From Marinitoga sp. 38H-ov (GTDB lineage Bacteria; Thermotogota; Thermotogae; Petrotogales; Petrotogaceae), in the NCBI RefSeq assembly GCF_011057715.1, contig NZ_LNGH01000023.1, positions 93,992 to 157,991 of the forward strand: a DNA stretch of 64,000 nt, given 5' to 3'. This document shows positions 39,301-47,101 of the stretch, one piece after another. A model generated the notes under the pieces. That model searched no databases, had not been told where the DNA came from, and saw only the letters and a list, made by a program, of their open reading frames with translations. Each line of letters opens with the position of its first letter. The first letter of the stretch is position 1. A program made the translations under genes and the position numbers.

Positions 39301-39819
39301 AGAAAAATTAATTTCAGGCAAACTTACACCTGCAGCTGTAACATCTATTTCACCAATTGTTATATTTGGGGAAACTGAGTTAGGATTAATTTGAGGCACA
39401 TTTACAGAGATATTTTGAGGGTCAAAATCAAATGAGGGGACATCTACTGTAATTGCTGGTATATCATCAATATTAGGAACATCTACTGTAACGGAATCTA
39501 TGCTTCCAATATCTGGAACAGAAATGTTTTGACTTACAGATGTACTAAATGCATCAATTTTTTCAAATGATTGACTTAAATCTAAGTTTATTCCTGTAGC
39601 GTATTTAATTGTTTGCGTTCCATCTACATCTATAACTTCAGCATCTGGCAATGCACTTTTTATACTTTCTTCAAGATCTATAAAATCATTTAATGCAACA
39701 GTTGTTGCTGCAACTGGTACTCCTATTTTAGGTTTTGCCTTAACCTTAACACTTTGAAGACACGAGGATAATGTTAATAATAACAAAATACTAATTCCTA
39801 TAAAAATAATTTTCTTCAT
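36331..39819 (-). CDS. giant beta-repeat lipoprotein (1162 residues)
   Basis: Lipoprotein signal with LSSC at 17-20 (lipidated Cys 20). Residues about 60-200 are rich in Val, Pro, Asp and Ile with a repeated V-P-x-I/F pattern (SVTVDVPNI, AITVDVPSF, ISVNVPQI). Residues about 430-790 contain at least four diverged modules of about 100 residues. Each has an [IL]P-x-x-I-x-x-V-x-F/L-x-x-G opening (LPDNIKYVVLKDG, IPDNIEEVKFMSG, IPETINKVIFGSG), a middle D-L/M-x-x-x-x-L-x-G/S stretch with DAT or ADV, and a closing S-L-x-A/N-N/L-x-NL-type strand. Later modules are more diverged. The product should be anchored on the cell envelope. It could be an adhesin or a structural part of the toga, but I recognise no family. 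It forms a two-gene unit with the barrel gene. Confidence 0.85.
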   Translation of the reverse strand: MKKIIFIGISILLLLTLSSCLQSVKVKAKPKIGVPVAATTVALNDFIDLEESIKSALPDAEVIDVDGTQTIKYATGINLDLSQSFEKIDAFSTSVSQNISVPDIGSIDSVTVDVPNIDDIPAITVDVPSFDFDPQNISVNVPQINPNSVSPNITIGEIDVTAAGVSLPEINFSVPVFGSDNDSTETSQSINSGGTYEKLVFSTGSLLLDVVNNESNASVDVQGIIENPDNSTIESAVLSLLGGQSGQLSFLLADENISNNATITLIATITSGSGDGSYKLVANNLHFSTGTKIKAAEGIEFNTSKSISENIDPNMGTSSFSTVTIDGTFNVNIQLPSEWTNVNTDFEATVTYNYGTESIMLVNDTFNSSKDLTFTGKQLPPDGNFEFIIDSTFANNDNTKANIDFTKSPIITVTPEIKIKKIEGVDINNTQNIDLPDNIKYVVLKDGKISLGITDTNVSSIVANFVYFDGTENKTKQFIIENNNAVLDMDGIKLTGENTKDATILVKNISLDFGNKGLETSSLTANINLTEPSVKEVKLALTTEQKIDIPDNIEEVKFMSGSLSSSLNLGSITNIIGNLDTEYENIALSIDNGTLSVDLTNKLLSGTKDATLNISEMIIDFSSNPLNFGSQLSVSSSLNNLKISEATITTNLNQSINIPETINKVIFGSGSIEINVDDVQFVSFDGTLTYGSTNTIFTVSPEGSATIDLTNLELGSPSADVSIGKIGLKSVSGIELGSSLNANINLINPKIKYAEISPDSDLKVVNSQVVEFPQEAKDFLNSITFVGTSNIRIEWNNELPVDVNVKITVPELSINDNFVMSGENYHEVDLANKTIDLDNPMNFNFEASPVNYDNNILKINITDSNKYLSLGSEYTLAATISLDYELDASIKPFSQDIIPESDPLNFEIPISEDTTLTLNDIDINGFNAKIIGTIPSGLVDNNNKITLYATYTTDTVKSTNVEIILDNTNIEKDITEFLKEILKGKDVYMSMKSNNISVSLNDLSDFVFDFKIDMTIPLSFVANKKINITAMKGEEDILGRDPGSNETDLPIDLVLGNEGKLILHLKYNNTSGLKPGLKVVGRADTTLFEKNLILEENKNEINIVFEKSDVDKIINNNPYYIDFEAYIPQDEIQAFKTDGEISISAWVEVVTDVNVDLFGRGE

Positions 39820-39997
39820 AATACCACCCCTTTTGTAATCTTATATATATTAAATTTATTTTAAAAAAATATTATTACATATTTATTATACCATATTTAA
39901 TTAAAAATAGATTATTGAAAAAAATTTTATATAATTTTTAGACATTAAATATAACTTTTTGTTCTAAATTCAATTATTTATAATTTTGTTTTTTATA

Positions 39998-40006
39998 TGA
40001 TATAAT
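39998..40006 (+). promoter_or_regulatory. extended -10 element for the membrane kinase operon
   Basis: TGATATAAT, 31 bases before the ATG at 40038. The 218-base gap to the lipoprotein gene is divergent and otherwise shows only A+T-rich DNA. Confidence 0.5.
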
Positions 40007-40037
40007 CATTTTGATATATTAAAGTGAAGGTGATTAT

Positions 40038-42512
40038 ATGAAAACTAAGTTTATAATACCCTTATATATTTTTATATCTCTTTTAACATTCTCATACATT
40101 AAATTATATGATGGATGGGAATATAGATGGGAAGATGAAAAAACTTGGCATACATATGAAAATCCTGGAGTTCCTTTAGAAAATAAAAATAAAATGTTAT
40201 ATTTAAGATATAAATTACCAGATATATATCTTGAAAATCCTGCTATTTATTTAACAGGTATTTTCGATAATTCTAGTATGCATATTGAAAATATTGAAAT
40301 ATATAATACTTTTAGCAAAAGTTTTTTTAGTCCTAAAAGTATTTTTAAAATTCCAAATAATTTCCAAAATAAATACTTAATAATTAAAGTTTCTTCTGGA
40401 AGAAAAGATGTGGGATTTTTTGGCGAATTCTTATTAGGTAATGAAATGGAATTATTTATTCATCAAATTTTTGTTGAATTGGATAAAATATTACTAATTA
40501 TTTTCGGGCTTTTTGTATTAATTATTTCTATTACCATTTATATTTATTTTTACATATCTCAAAAAGATTCAAATATCAGGAAAGCAATATTATATCTCGG
40601 AATTTTTTCTTTTGGGATTTCCGCCTTTATTTCAGGTCAAACTCAAATTTTTAAATATATATATGACAATAGAGTATTTTGGGCGTATATGATGGATTTT
40701 GGCAAATATATTTCACCAATTGGTCTAATGGGATATTTTTTTACAATATTCGACTACTCTACCAAAAAAATACTAAAATCATTAGTTATATTCCATATTT
40801 TCTATTTTTTTGCTATAGTAGTTTTTCAGCTTTTAAATGGATTTGAAAAAAATTATTTTGTAATATATGTAGTATATTTATATTTAGCAATGTTATTAGA
40901 CATAATTATAATGATTTATAACTTACATATAGGAATAAAACAAAAAGACTACAAAGCATACATTTTTTCCGTATCTATTATAGTTGTTTCATTATTTACA
41001 ATATATGAAATATTGGGAGATTATAGAATTATCAAATGGGAAAGACCCTATGTTCAATGGTCAATTTTCATTTTAATTAATTCTATGATCTTTTTAATAT
41101 TAAGAAACATAAAAGAATTAAATTTAGAATTATCCGTAAAAAATAGAATACTCGAAGACTGGAATAAAGAGTTAGAAAAATTGGTTAATAAAAAGACAAA
41201 CAGCATTAAATTATTGTTAGATAGTTCAGGAGAAGGTTTTTTTACTTTTGATAAAAATTATATTATTGGAAATGAATATAGTAAAGAGTGCATTAATATT
41301 TTTGGTGAAAATATTGAAGGAAAAAATATATTTGATATACTATTTTTAAAAGAACAAAATTTTATAAAAAGAGTTTTAGATGACTTATTTAACGAAAAAG
41401 ATAATTTTAAAAAAGAGGTATATTTAACCTTTTTACCTTCAGAAATAAAAATTGATTATCGCTATTATAATATAAATTTTAAATATATAGAAAATGAAGA
41501 TATTATAATGGTCATTTTAAAAGATATAACTTCTGAAAAAGAACTTGAATTGAAAATACTTAATGAAAAAGATTATATTATGAAAATTTTATCTGTTGTT
41601 AAATATTACGATATTTTTGTATATTATATAAAAGAATTTAAAAACATAATTTTAAAAGAAAATTTAAATAATTTTCTTCCTGAAATACATAATTTCAAAG
41701 GTATTTTTTCTCAATTTTATCTAAAAAATTTAGTTCAAGAATTACATAATATTGAAAATGATATAATAGAAAATAAGAATATTAATATCAGAAAATTAAG
41801 GAATATATTCGAAGAAGAAATAAAAAACATAGAGAATGATTTGGGGCATAAGATTGATGAAGATATTTTAAAAATACCTAAAAATAAAATAAAAGAATTA
41901 GAAGATAATTTAATTAAAGTTTTAGGAGATAATAATACTTTAATATTAGAACTAAGAAAATTAAGATTCAAGAGATTAAAAGATTTAATAACCCCATATT
42001 TTCCATATATTGAAGATTTAGCAAAAAGACATGAAAAAGTGATTAATCCTCCAAAATTAATAGAAAAAAATATAATATATGTTGATCCACAAAAATACTT
42101 TAATTTTATCAAATCATTAATACATATATTCAGGAATGCAATCGTACATGGCATAGAATCACCAGAAATAAGATTAGATTTTAATAAAGATATAAAAGGA
42201 AATATTATTACAACATTATATAAAGAAAATAATTTAATTCATGTTATTATAGAAGATGATGGCATAGGAATCGATATAGAAAAAATAAAAAAATTAGCGG
42301 ACGAAAAAAATATGAAGTATGATAATTTACTAAATGTAATTTTTAATGATAATTTTTCAACAAAAGATAGTATCGATTATACATCTGGAAGAGGCGTTGG
42401 GTTGTATTCTGTAAAAAGGGAAATAGAACGTTTAAATGGAAAAATAGAAGTGTATAGTAATTTCGGCAAAGGTACTAAATTTCATATTATAATACCGGAA
42501 GTGATAAAATGA
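40038..42512 (+). CDS. 7TM membrane kinase with PAS, Hpt-like and CheA-type ATPase domains
   Basis: An 824-residue signalling protein. Residues 1-21 are a signal or anchor; 22-145 form an extracytoplasmic beta domain as in 7TMR-DISM receptors; 150-355 contain about seven membrane helices; 385-500 is a PAS-like domain (GEGFFTFDKNYIIGNEYS). Residues about 540-600 look like an Hpt domain with the acceptor H551 in EIHNFKGIFSQF, the form seen in CheA P1. Residues about 685-820 are an HATPase: N-box FRNAIVHGIE (Asn 700), G1 DDGIGID at 740-746, G2 GRGVGL at 784-789. There is no HisKA dimerisation-phosphoacceptor helix pair and no CheW-like domain. The HGIE form of the N-box is the CheA hallmark. It overlaps the CheY-like gene by 4 bases. 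Confidence 0.85.
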   Translation: MKTKFIIPLYIFISLLTFSYIKLYDGWEYRWEDEKTWHTYENPGVPLENKNKMLYLRYKLPDIYLENPAIYLTGIFDNSSMHIENIEIYNTFSKSFFSPKSIFKIPNNFQNKYLIIKVSSGRKDVGFFGEFLLGNEMELFIHQIFVELDKILLIIFGLFVLIISITIYIYFYISQKDSNIRKAILYLGIFSFGISAFISGQTQIFKYIYDNRVFWAYMMDFGKYISPIGLMGYFFTIFDYSTKKILKSLVIFHIFYFFAIVVFQLLNGFEKNYFVIYVVYLYLAMLLDIIIMIYNLHIGIKQKDYKAYIFSVSIIVVSLFTIYEILGDYRIIKWERPYVQWSIFILINSMIFLILRNIKELNLELSVKNRILEDWNKELEKLVNKKTNSIKLLLDSSGEGFFTFDKNYIIGNEYSKECINIFGENIEGKNIFDILFLKEQNFIKRVLDDLFNEKDNFKKEVYLTFLPSEIKIDYRYYNINFKYIENEDIIMVILKDITSEKELELKILNEKDYIMKILSVVKYYDIFVYYIKEFKNIILKENLNNFLPEIHNFKGIFSQFYLKNLVQELHNIENDIIENKNINIRKLRNIFEEEIKNIENDLGHKIDEDILKIPKNKIKELEDNLIKVLGDNNTLILELRKLRFKRLKDLITPYFPYIEDLAKRHEKVINPPKLIEKNIIYVDPQKYFNFIKSLIHIFRNAIVHGIESPEIRLDFNKDIKGNIITTLYKENNLIHVIIEDDGIGIDIEKIKKLADEKNMKYDNLLNVIFNDNFSTKDSIDYTSGRGVGLYSVKREIERLNGKIEVYSNFGKGTKFHIIIPEVIK

Positions 42513-42868
42513 AAAAAATCCTTATTGTTGATGATGCACCTTTTATAAGAAATCAGTTAAAAAATATTTTACAACCTTTAAATTTCGATATATATGAAGC
42601 TGAAAACGGAAAAGAAGCTATAGAAATATATATAAAAATAAAACCTGATTTAGTAACAATGGACATTTCAATGCCTATAATGGATGGTATAAAAGCTTTA
42701 AAGGAAATATTGAATTTTGATTCAAAAGCCAAAGTTATAATGGTTACAGCTTTAGGTCATAAAACAAGCGTATTAGAAGCTATAGAAATAGGTGCATCTT
42801 ACTATATAGTAAAACCTTTTGATAATAATAAAGTAATAAAAAGTATATTAAAAGTCCTAAACAAATAA
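42509..42868 (+). CDS. CheY-like single-domain response regulator
   Basis: A 119-residue receiver domain with the full set of residues: D8 and D9 (IVDDAPF), phospho-acceptor D52 (TMDISMP), T80 (VTALG) and K102 (YYIVKPF). It has no output domain. Its ATG overlaps the stop of the CheA-like membrane kinase (ATGA), so it is the expected phosphorylation target. It could act on the flagellar motor like CheY, or relay phosphate elsewhere. Confidence 0.93.
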   Translation: MKKILIVDDAPFIRNQLKNILQPLNFDIYEAENGKEAIEIYIKIKPDLVTMDISMPIMDGIKALKEILNFDSKAKVIMVTALGHKTSVLEAIEIGASYYIVKPFDNNKVIKSILKVLNK

Positions 42869-42887
42869 TTTGTTTAGGACTTTTATT
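42851..42887. terminator. bidirectional terminator between the CheY-like gene and glmM
   Basis: Perfect 15-bp stem (42851-42865 with 42869-42883), TAA loop, followed by T-rich sequence on both strands. It begins in the last codons of the CheY-like gene. Confidence 0.9.
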
Positions 42888-42888
42888 C

Positions 42889-44205
42889 TCAATATTTATC
42901 TATCTCTTCAACTATTTCATATAATTCATTAACAACACTATTTACTAAATTTTCATCTTCTCCTTCAGCCATAATTCTAACCTTATGTTCTGTTCCTGAA
43001 GCTCTAACCACAAGTCTAAAATTAGGAAGTTTTGAATATTTTTCTATAGATTTCTTTAATTTTTCATTTTCCATTACAAGCATTTTGTCTTTTACTGAAA
43101 TATTTTTTAGTATTTGTGGATAATTCGGAATCTCGCTAATCAGTGAATTTATATCCTTATTAAAATAAACCAAGGTTTCTAATGTTTCTAATGCTGTAAC
43201 AATTCCATCTCCCGTGGTTCCTTTGTCTAAAAATATTATATGACCAGATTGTTCTCCTCCTAATTTAGTATCAGAATCTAACATTTTTTCCAAAACGTAT
43301 TTATCCCCAACAGCAGTTCTATATAATTTAATATTATGCTTTTCTAAGAATTTTTCAAGTCCCAAATTACTCATTATTGTCGCTATCACTTGGTTGTTCT
43401 TTAATCTGTTTTTTTCTTTCATTTTTAAAGCATTTATTGCCATTAATTTATCTCCATCAATTAAGTTTCCTTTCTTATCAACAAATAAACATCTATCTCC
43501 ATCGCCATCGAATAGTATTCCTAAATCATATCCTTTATTTTTTACAATATTACCTAATACTTCTGGATGAGTTGATCCACACTTTTCATTAATATTTAAT
43601 CCATTTGGTTCATTGAAATATACATCATATTTAATATCATATGCACCAAATATCTTATCAATTAAAGCTCCTGTTGCACCATTTCCAACATCTACCGCAA
43701 TCTTATATGGAATTTTGCCTAAATCATATGAAGATACTATATATCCTATGTATTTATCCTTTAAATGAGATGAATTCATTTTACCAATTTCGCCATATGG
43801 AACATATTCAGGTTTTTTTTCTAAAATAAGATTTTCTATATCTATTTCATCATCATCTGATATTTTAAATCCTTCAGCTAACACTTTAATCCCATTATAA
43901 TTTGCTGGATTATGTGATGCTGAAATCATAACCCCAAGCGTTTTTTCACTTTTTGTTAAATATGCCAATGCTGGGGTAGTTATAACCCCACAAAACTCAA
44001 CATCAAGTCCTGCTGATAATGCACCAGAAGCTAAAGATGCTTCAATCATTTCTCCTGAGTTTCTTGTATCTCTTGCTATTAGCATTTTTTTATATTTCCC
44101 AGCATACATTCTCCCTAATGCATTACCTATTTTATATACCAAATCAACTGTTAATTCTTCATTTACTAATCCTCTAATCCCATCTGTCCCGAACAACCTT
44201 TTCAC
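42889..44205 (-). CDS. glmM: phosphoglucosamine mutase
   Basis: Interconverts glucosamine-6-phosphate and glucosamine-1-phosphate for peptidoglycan precursor synthesis. The 438-residue product starts KRLFGTDGIRG. The catalytic serine loop is GVMISASHNPANYNG, the metal loop is ILFDGDGDRC, the sugar-binding loop is GGEQSGHII and the phosphate loop near the end is RASGTEHKVRIM. A GTG at 44205 is chosen because GGAGGTG sits just before it and the product then matches family starts; a more upstream ATG adds 14 residues that do not. It is convergent with the CheY-like gene and divergent from the LacI regulator. Confidence 0.95.
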   Translation of the reverse strand: MKRLFGTDGIRGLVNEELTVDLVYKIGNALGRMYAGKYKKMLIARDTRNSGEMIEASLASGALSAGLDVEFCGVITTPALAYLTKSEKTLGVMISASHNPANYNGIKVLAEGFKISDDDEIDIENLILEKKPEYVPYGEIGKMNSSHLKDKYIGYIVSSYDLGKIPYKIAVDVGNGATGALIDKIFGAYDIKYDVYFNEPNGLNINEKCGSTHPEVLGNIVKNKGYDLGILFDGDGDRCLFVDKKGNLIDGDKLMAINALKMKEKNRLKNNQVIATIMSNLGLEKFLEKHNIKLYRTAVGDKYVLEKMLDSDTKLGGEQSGHIIFLDKGTTGDGIVTALETLETLVYFNKDINSLISEIPNYPQILKNISVKDKMLVMENEKLKKSIEKYSKLPNFRLVVRASGTEHKVRIMAEGEDENLVNSVVNELYEIVEEIDKY

Positions 44206-44248
44206 AAAAACACCTCCAATATAATTTTCATAATAATTATAACTCAAA

Positions 44249-44277
44249 TTGACAAAAAAATAAAGTTGTAGTATTAT
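44249..44277 (+). promoter_or_regulatory. promoter of the LacI-type regulator
   Basis: TTGACA at 44249-44254, 17 bases, TATTAT at 44272-44277; 28 bases before the ATG at 44305. This is the best -35 consensus in the window. Confidence 0.75.
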
Positions 44278-44304
44278 ATACTTAATAGGAGTGAGGTGAT
44301 TATA

Positions 44305-45303
44305 ATGGTAACAATTAAAGATATTGCTAAAATAGCTGGTGTAAACCCATCTACTGTTTCTAGAAGTTTAAATGATCACCCTCATATTTCAAATAAAACA
44401 AAAGAAAGAATTAAAAAAATAGCTGAAGAGCTAGGTTTTGAGTTTAACGAAGCAGCTAGAACTTTAAACAAAAAAAAGACAAATACCATAGGTGTTATTA
44501 TACCCCAATTTTTTGATGATATGAGAGGAGAAATATTTTTTGCTAACCTTTTAGGAAAACTAATTAAAGAAGCACAATTGAAAGGCTATCATGTACGAAT
44601 AGAATATGAAATTGAAAAAAATCAAATAAAAAAATTAATACAAAGCAGAGGTGTTGATGGATTATTGTTACTTAATCCATATATAAAAAAAGAAGATATT
44701 GAATTCATTATAGAAAAAGAAATACCATATTTATTTTTGCATTATGTTGCAGAGAATTTCAAAGAAAAAAATTTAAATTATGTTAGAACCAATCAAGAAA
44801 AAGGCGGATATATAGCTACAAAATATTTAATTGAAAAAGGGTATAAAAACATTCTAACATTAAGCGGATTAAGTATTAACTCTGAATTTGTAGAAAGAAC
44901 TAAAGGATACAAAAAGGCATTAGAAGAATTTAATATAAAAAATGAATATATAATTGATACAGATGTTACTTTTGAAGCAGCAAAAAAAGTAATAAAAAAG
45001 GAAAAAAATTATTTAAAAAATATTGATGCTATTTTTGCACAAACAGATTTAATGGCATTAGGAGTTATTGAGGCTTTAAATGAGATGAATTTTAGTGTTC
45101 CAAAAGATATTCCTGTAATAGGATTTGATAATATTCAATTAGGAACATATTTCAAACCTCGTTTAACAACAATAGAACAGCCTATTTCAAAATTATCAAA
45201 AATAGGAGTAAAAAAAATTATTGATCTTATTGATAAAAAAATCAATATAGACCAACTAGAAATAATAATAGATCCAAAATTAATAATTAGAGAATCTGCA
45301 TAA
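44305..45303 (+). CDS. LacI family transcriptional regulator
   Basis: A 332-residue repressor-type protein. The N-terminal helix-turn-helix and hinge read VTIKDIAKIAGVNPSTVSRS and the hinge region EFNEAARTLN. The periplasmic-binding-protein-like ligand domain follows from about residue 60 (TNTIGVIIPQF, GVDGLLLLNP, ALGVIEALNEM, VIGFDNIQLGTYFKPRLTT). The ATG at 44305 is chosen over GTG at 44296 for its GAGTGAGGTG site. The effector is probably a sugar or nucleoside, but cannot be read from the sequence. It is followed 12 bases later by the M32 carboxypeptidase gene, an unusual partner for a sugar regulator. Confidence 0.94.
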   Translation: MVTIKDIAKIAGVNPSTVSRSLNDHPHISNKTKERIKKIAEELGFEFNEAARTLNKKKTNTIGVIIPQFFDDMRGEIFFANLLGKLIKEAQLKGYHVRIEYEIEKNQIKKLIQSRGVDGLLLLNPYIKKEDIEFIIEKEIPYLFLHYVAENFKEKNLNYVRTNQEKGGYIATKYLIEKGYKNILTLSGLSINSEFVERTKGYKKALEEFNIKNEYIIDTDVTFEAAKKVIKKEKNYLKNIDAIFAQTDLMALGVIEALNEMNFSVPKDIPVIGFDNIQLGTYFKPRLTTIEQPISKLSKIGVKKIIDLIDKKINIDQLEIIIDPKLIIRESA

Positions 45304-45315
45304 AGGAGGATAAAT

Positions 45316-46797
45316 ATGAGCATAAATAAACTTAAAGAAAGGTATTTATTAATTTCAAAGTATAGTACAGCCGCAGCATTATTACAATGGGATTTTGAAA
45401 CTCATATGCCCAAAAAAGCTGCTGAAAAAAGAGCTGATGTTATTGGTGAAATTTCAGGTAAAGCTTTTGAAATGTCTGTATCAGATGAAATTGGAAAATT
45501 ATTAGAAGATTCACAAAAAGAAGAATTAAATGAAATTGAAAAAGCTATCGTTAGAGTAGGTAAAAAAGAATATGATAAATTCAAAAAAATTCCACCAGAG
45601 TTATTTAAAGAGTTAAATATTTCAGCTTCAAAAGCTCAAGCTGCTTGGGAAGAAGCAAAAACTAAAAATGATTTCAATATTTTCAAACCTCATTTAGAAA
45701 AAGTTGTTGAATTAACTAAAAAAGTTGCTGATCATTTAGGATATGAAGAAAATAGATATGACGCTCTTTTAGATTTGTATGAACCCGGCTTAAAAACATC
45801 TGAATTAAAAAAGGTTATTGAACCATTAAGAGAGTTTTTAGTTAATTATTTAAAAAAATTAGATACTGGTAAAAAACCTGATAATTCAATTCTAAAGAAA
45901 CATTTTCCTGTTGAAAAACAAAAAGAACTATCTTTAAGAGCTTTAAAATTAATGAAATATGACTTTGATGCTGGTAGAATGGACATTTCCATGCATCCAT
46001 TTACAACGACAATTGGTCCAAATGATGTTAGAATTACAACAAGATATAATGAACATGATTTAAATGATTCACTATATAGTACAATACACGAAGGTGGTCA
46101 TGCACTATATGAACAAGGAATACCAGAGGAATTCGCTGGATTACCTATTGGAGATGGCGCATCTATGGCCATTCACGAAAGCCAATCTAGATTTTGGGAA
46201 AATATAATTGGTAGAAGTTTGGAATTCTGGAATTATTTCTTTAATGATCTAATAGATGTATTTCCAGAATTCAAAGAAAATACTCCAGAAGAAATTTTTA
46301 AAGCTGTTAATTTTGTTGAAAGATCATTTATTAGAACAGAAGCTGATGAAGTAACATATAATCTACATATTATGTTGAGATTTGAAATTGAAGAAGCTTT
46401 AATAAATGATAGAATTAAGGTTGAAGATTTACCAAAAATTTGGAATGAAAAGATGAAAGATTATTTAGGAGTAGTTCCTGAGAAAGATAGCGAAGGAGTT
46501 TTACAAGATGTACACTGGGCACATGGATCTTTTGGTTATTTCCCATCTTATATGTTAGGAAATTTATATTCCGCTCAATTTTATTATACAATGAGAAAAG
46601 ATATTCCTGATTTAGATAAACAAATATCTGAAGGTAATTTCGAATCAGCATTAAATTGGTTACGCGATAAAATTCATTCAAAAGGTAGCATGTATGAACC
46701 AGGAGAATTGGTAAAGATGATTACAGGTGAATCATTAAATCCTAAATATTTTATAGATTATATTGAAAATAAATTTAATAAAGTATATGGATTATAG
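45316..46797 (+). CDS. carboxypeptidase Taq, M32 family
   Basis: A 493-residue zinc metallocarboxypeptidase, thermophile type. All four M32 signatures are visible: HPF in SMHPFTTTIG, DVRITT, the zinc motif HEGGHALYEQG and HESQSRFWEN supplying the third ligand. It lacks a signal peptide, so it should act in the cytoplasm on C-terminal residues of peptides. It follows the LacI gene with an AAAGGAGG site and is probably co-transcribed with it. Confidence 0.95.
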   Translation: MSINKLKERYLLISKYSTAAALLQWDFETHMPKKAAEKRADVIGEISGKAFEMSVSDEIGKLLEDSQKEELNEIEKAIVRVGKKEYDKFKKIPPELFKELNISASKAQAAWEEAKTKNDFNIFKPHLEKVVELTKKVADHLGYEENRYDALLDLYEPGLKTSELKKVIEPLREFLVNYLKKLDTGKKPDNSILKKHFPVEKQKELSLRALKLMKYDFDAGRMDISMHPFTTTIGPNDVRITTRYNEHDLNDSLYSTIHEGGHALYEQGIPEEFAGLPIGDGASMAIHESQSRFWENIIGRSLEFWNYFFNDLIDVFPEFKENTPEEIFKAVNFVERSFIRTEADEVTYNLHIMLRFEIEEALINDRIKVEDLPKIWNEKMKDYLGVVPEKDSEGVLQDVHWAHGSFGYFPSYMLGNLYSAQFYYTMRKDIPDLDKQISEGNFESALNWLRDKIHSKGSMYEPGELVKMITGESLNPKYFIDYIENKFNKVYGL

Positions 46798-46839
46798 GGG
46801 TTACCCCCTATAATTCATATATTCAATATTCAAATATAT

Positions 46840-47097
46840 TTAATATTCAAAGTCCATATTTTTTACTGTAATTCCTTCGATTTTTGTCAATTTTTCTTCT
46901 AAATCCTTCCATAAATTTTGGTCTCCAGCTAATTCTAAAAGAATTAACCCCCTATCGCTACAATCATTATCAAATGCATCATGTAAACCAAGTCGTGTTT
47001 TTATAACGCATCCAAATCCCGTTAACAATCTTTGAACTTCTCCTGCTTCTTTTTTTCTGTCATGAATAAAAATACCCAATACTCTAATCTTTCCCAT
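46840..47097 (-). CDS. TM1266-like small ferredoxin-fold regulator
   Basis: An 85-residue protein resembling the TM1266 family, described as putative regulators of iron-only hydrogenase maturation. The pattern is a beta strand with HDRKKEAGEVQRLLTGFG, then IKTRLGLHDA, an acidic loop, GLILLELAG and a C-terminal LTKIEGITVKNM strand, all typical of the family's ACT-like fold. It starts 4 bases after the radical-SAM gene with a GGGGTG site. The family's link to hydrogenase is through genome context; here the partner is a radical-SAM protein, so the role stays uncertain. Confidence 0.75.
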   Translation of the reverse strand: MGKIRVLGIFIHDRKKEAGEVQRLLTGFGCVIKTRLGLHDAFDNDCSDRGLILLELAGDQNLWKDLEEKLTKIEGITVKNMDFEY

Positions 47098-47101
47098 AAT
47101 T

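Noticed and set aside
40038..42512. Reading the kinase as an ordinary HisKA histidine kinase
   Set aside because: The conserved H-E/D-L acceptor helix pair is missing; the His-containing motif and HGIE N-box are CheA-like instead.
46792..46813. A 9-bp hairpin (TTATAGGGG/CCCCTATAA) between the M32 and TM1266-like genes
   Set aside because: Real inverted repeat, but no T run follows on either strand, so I do not call it a terminator.
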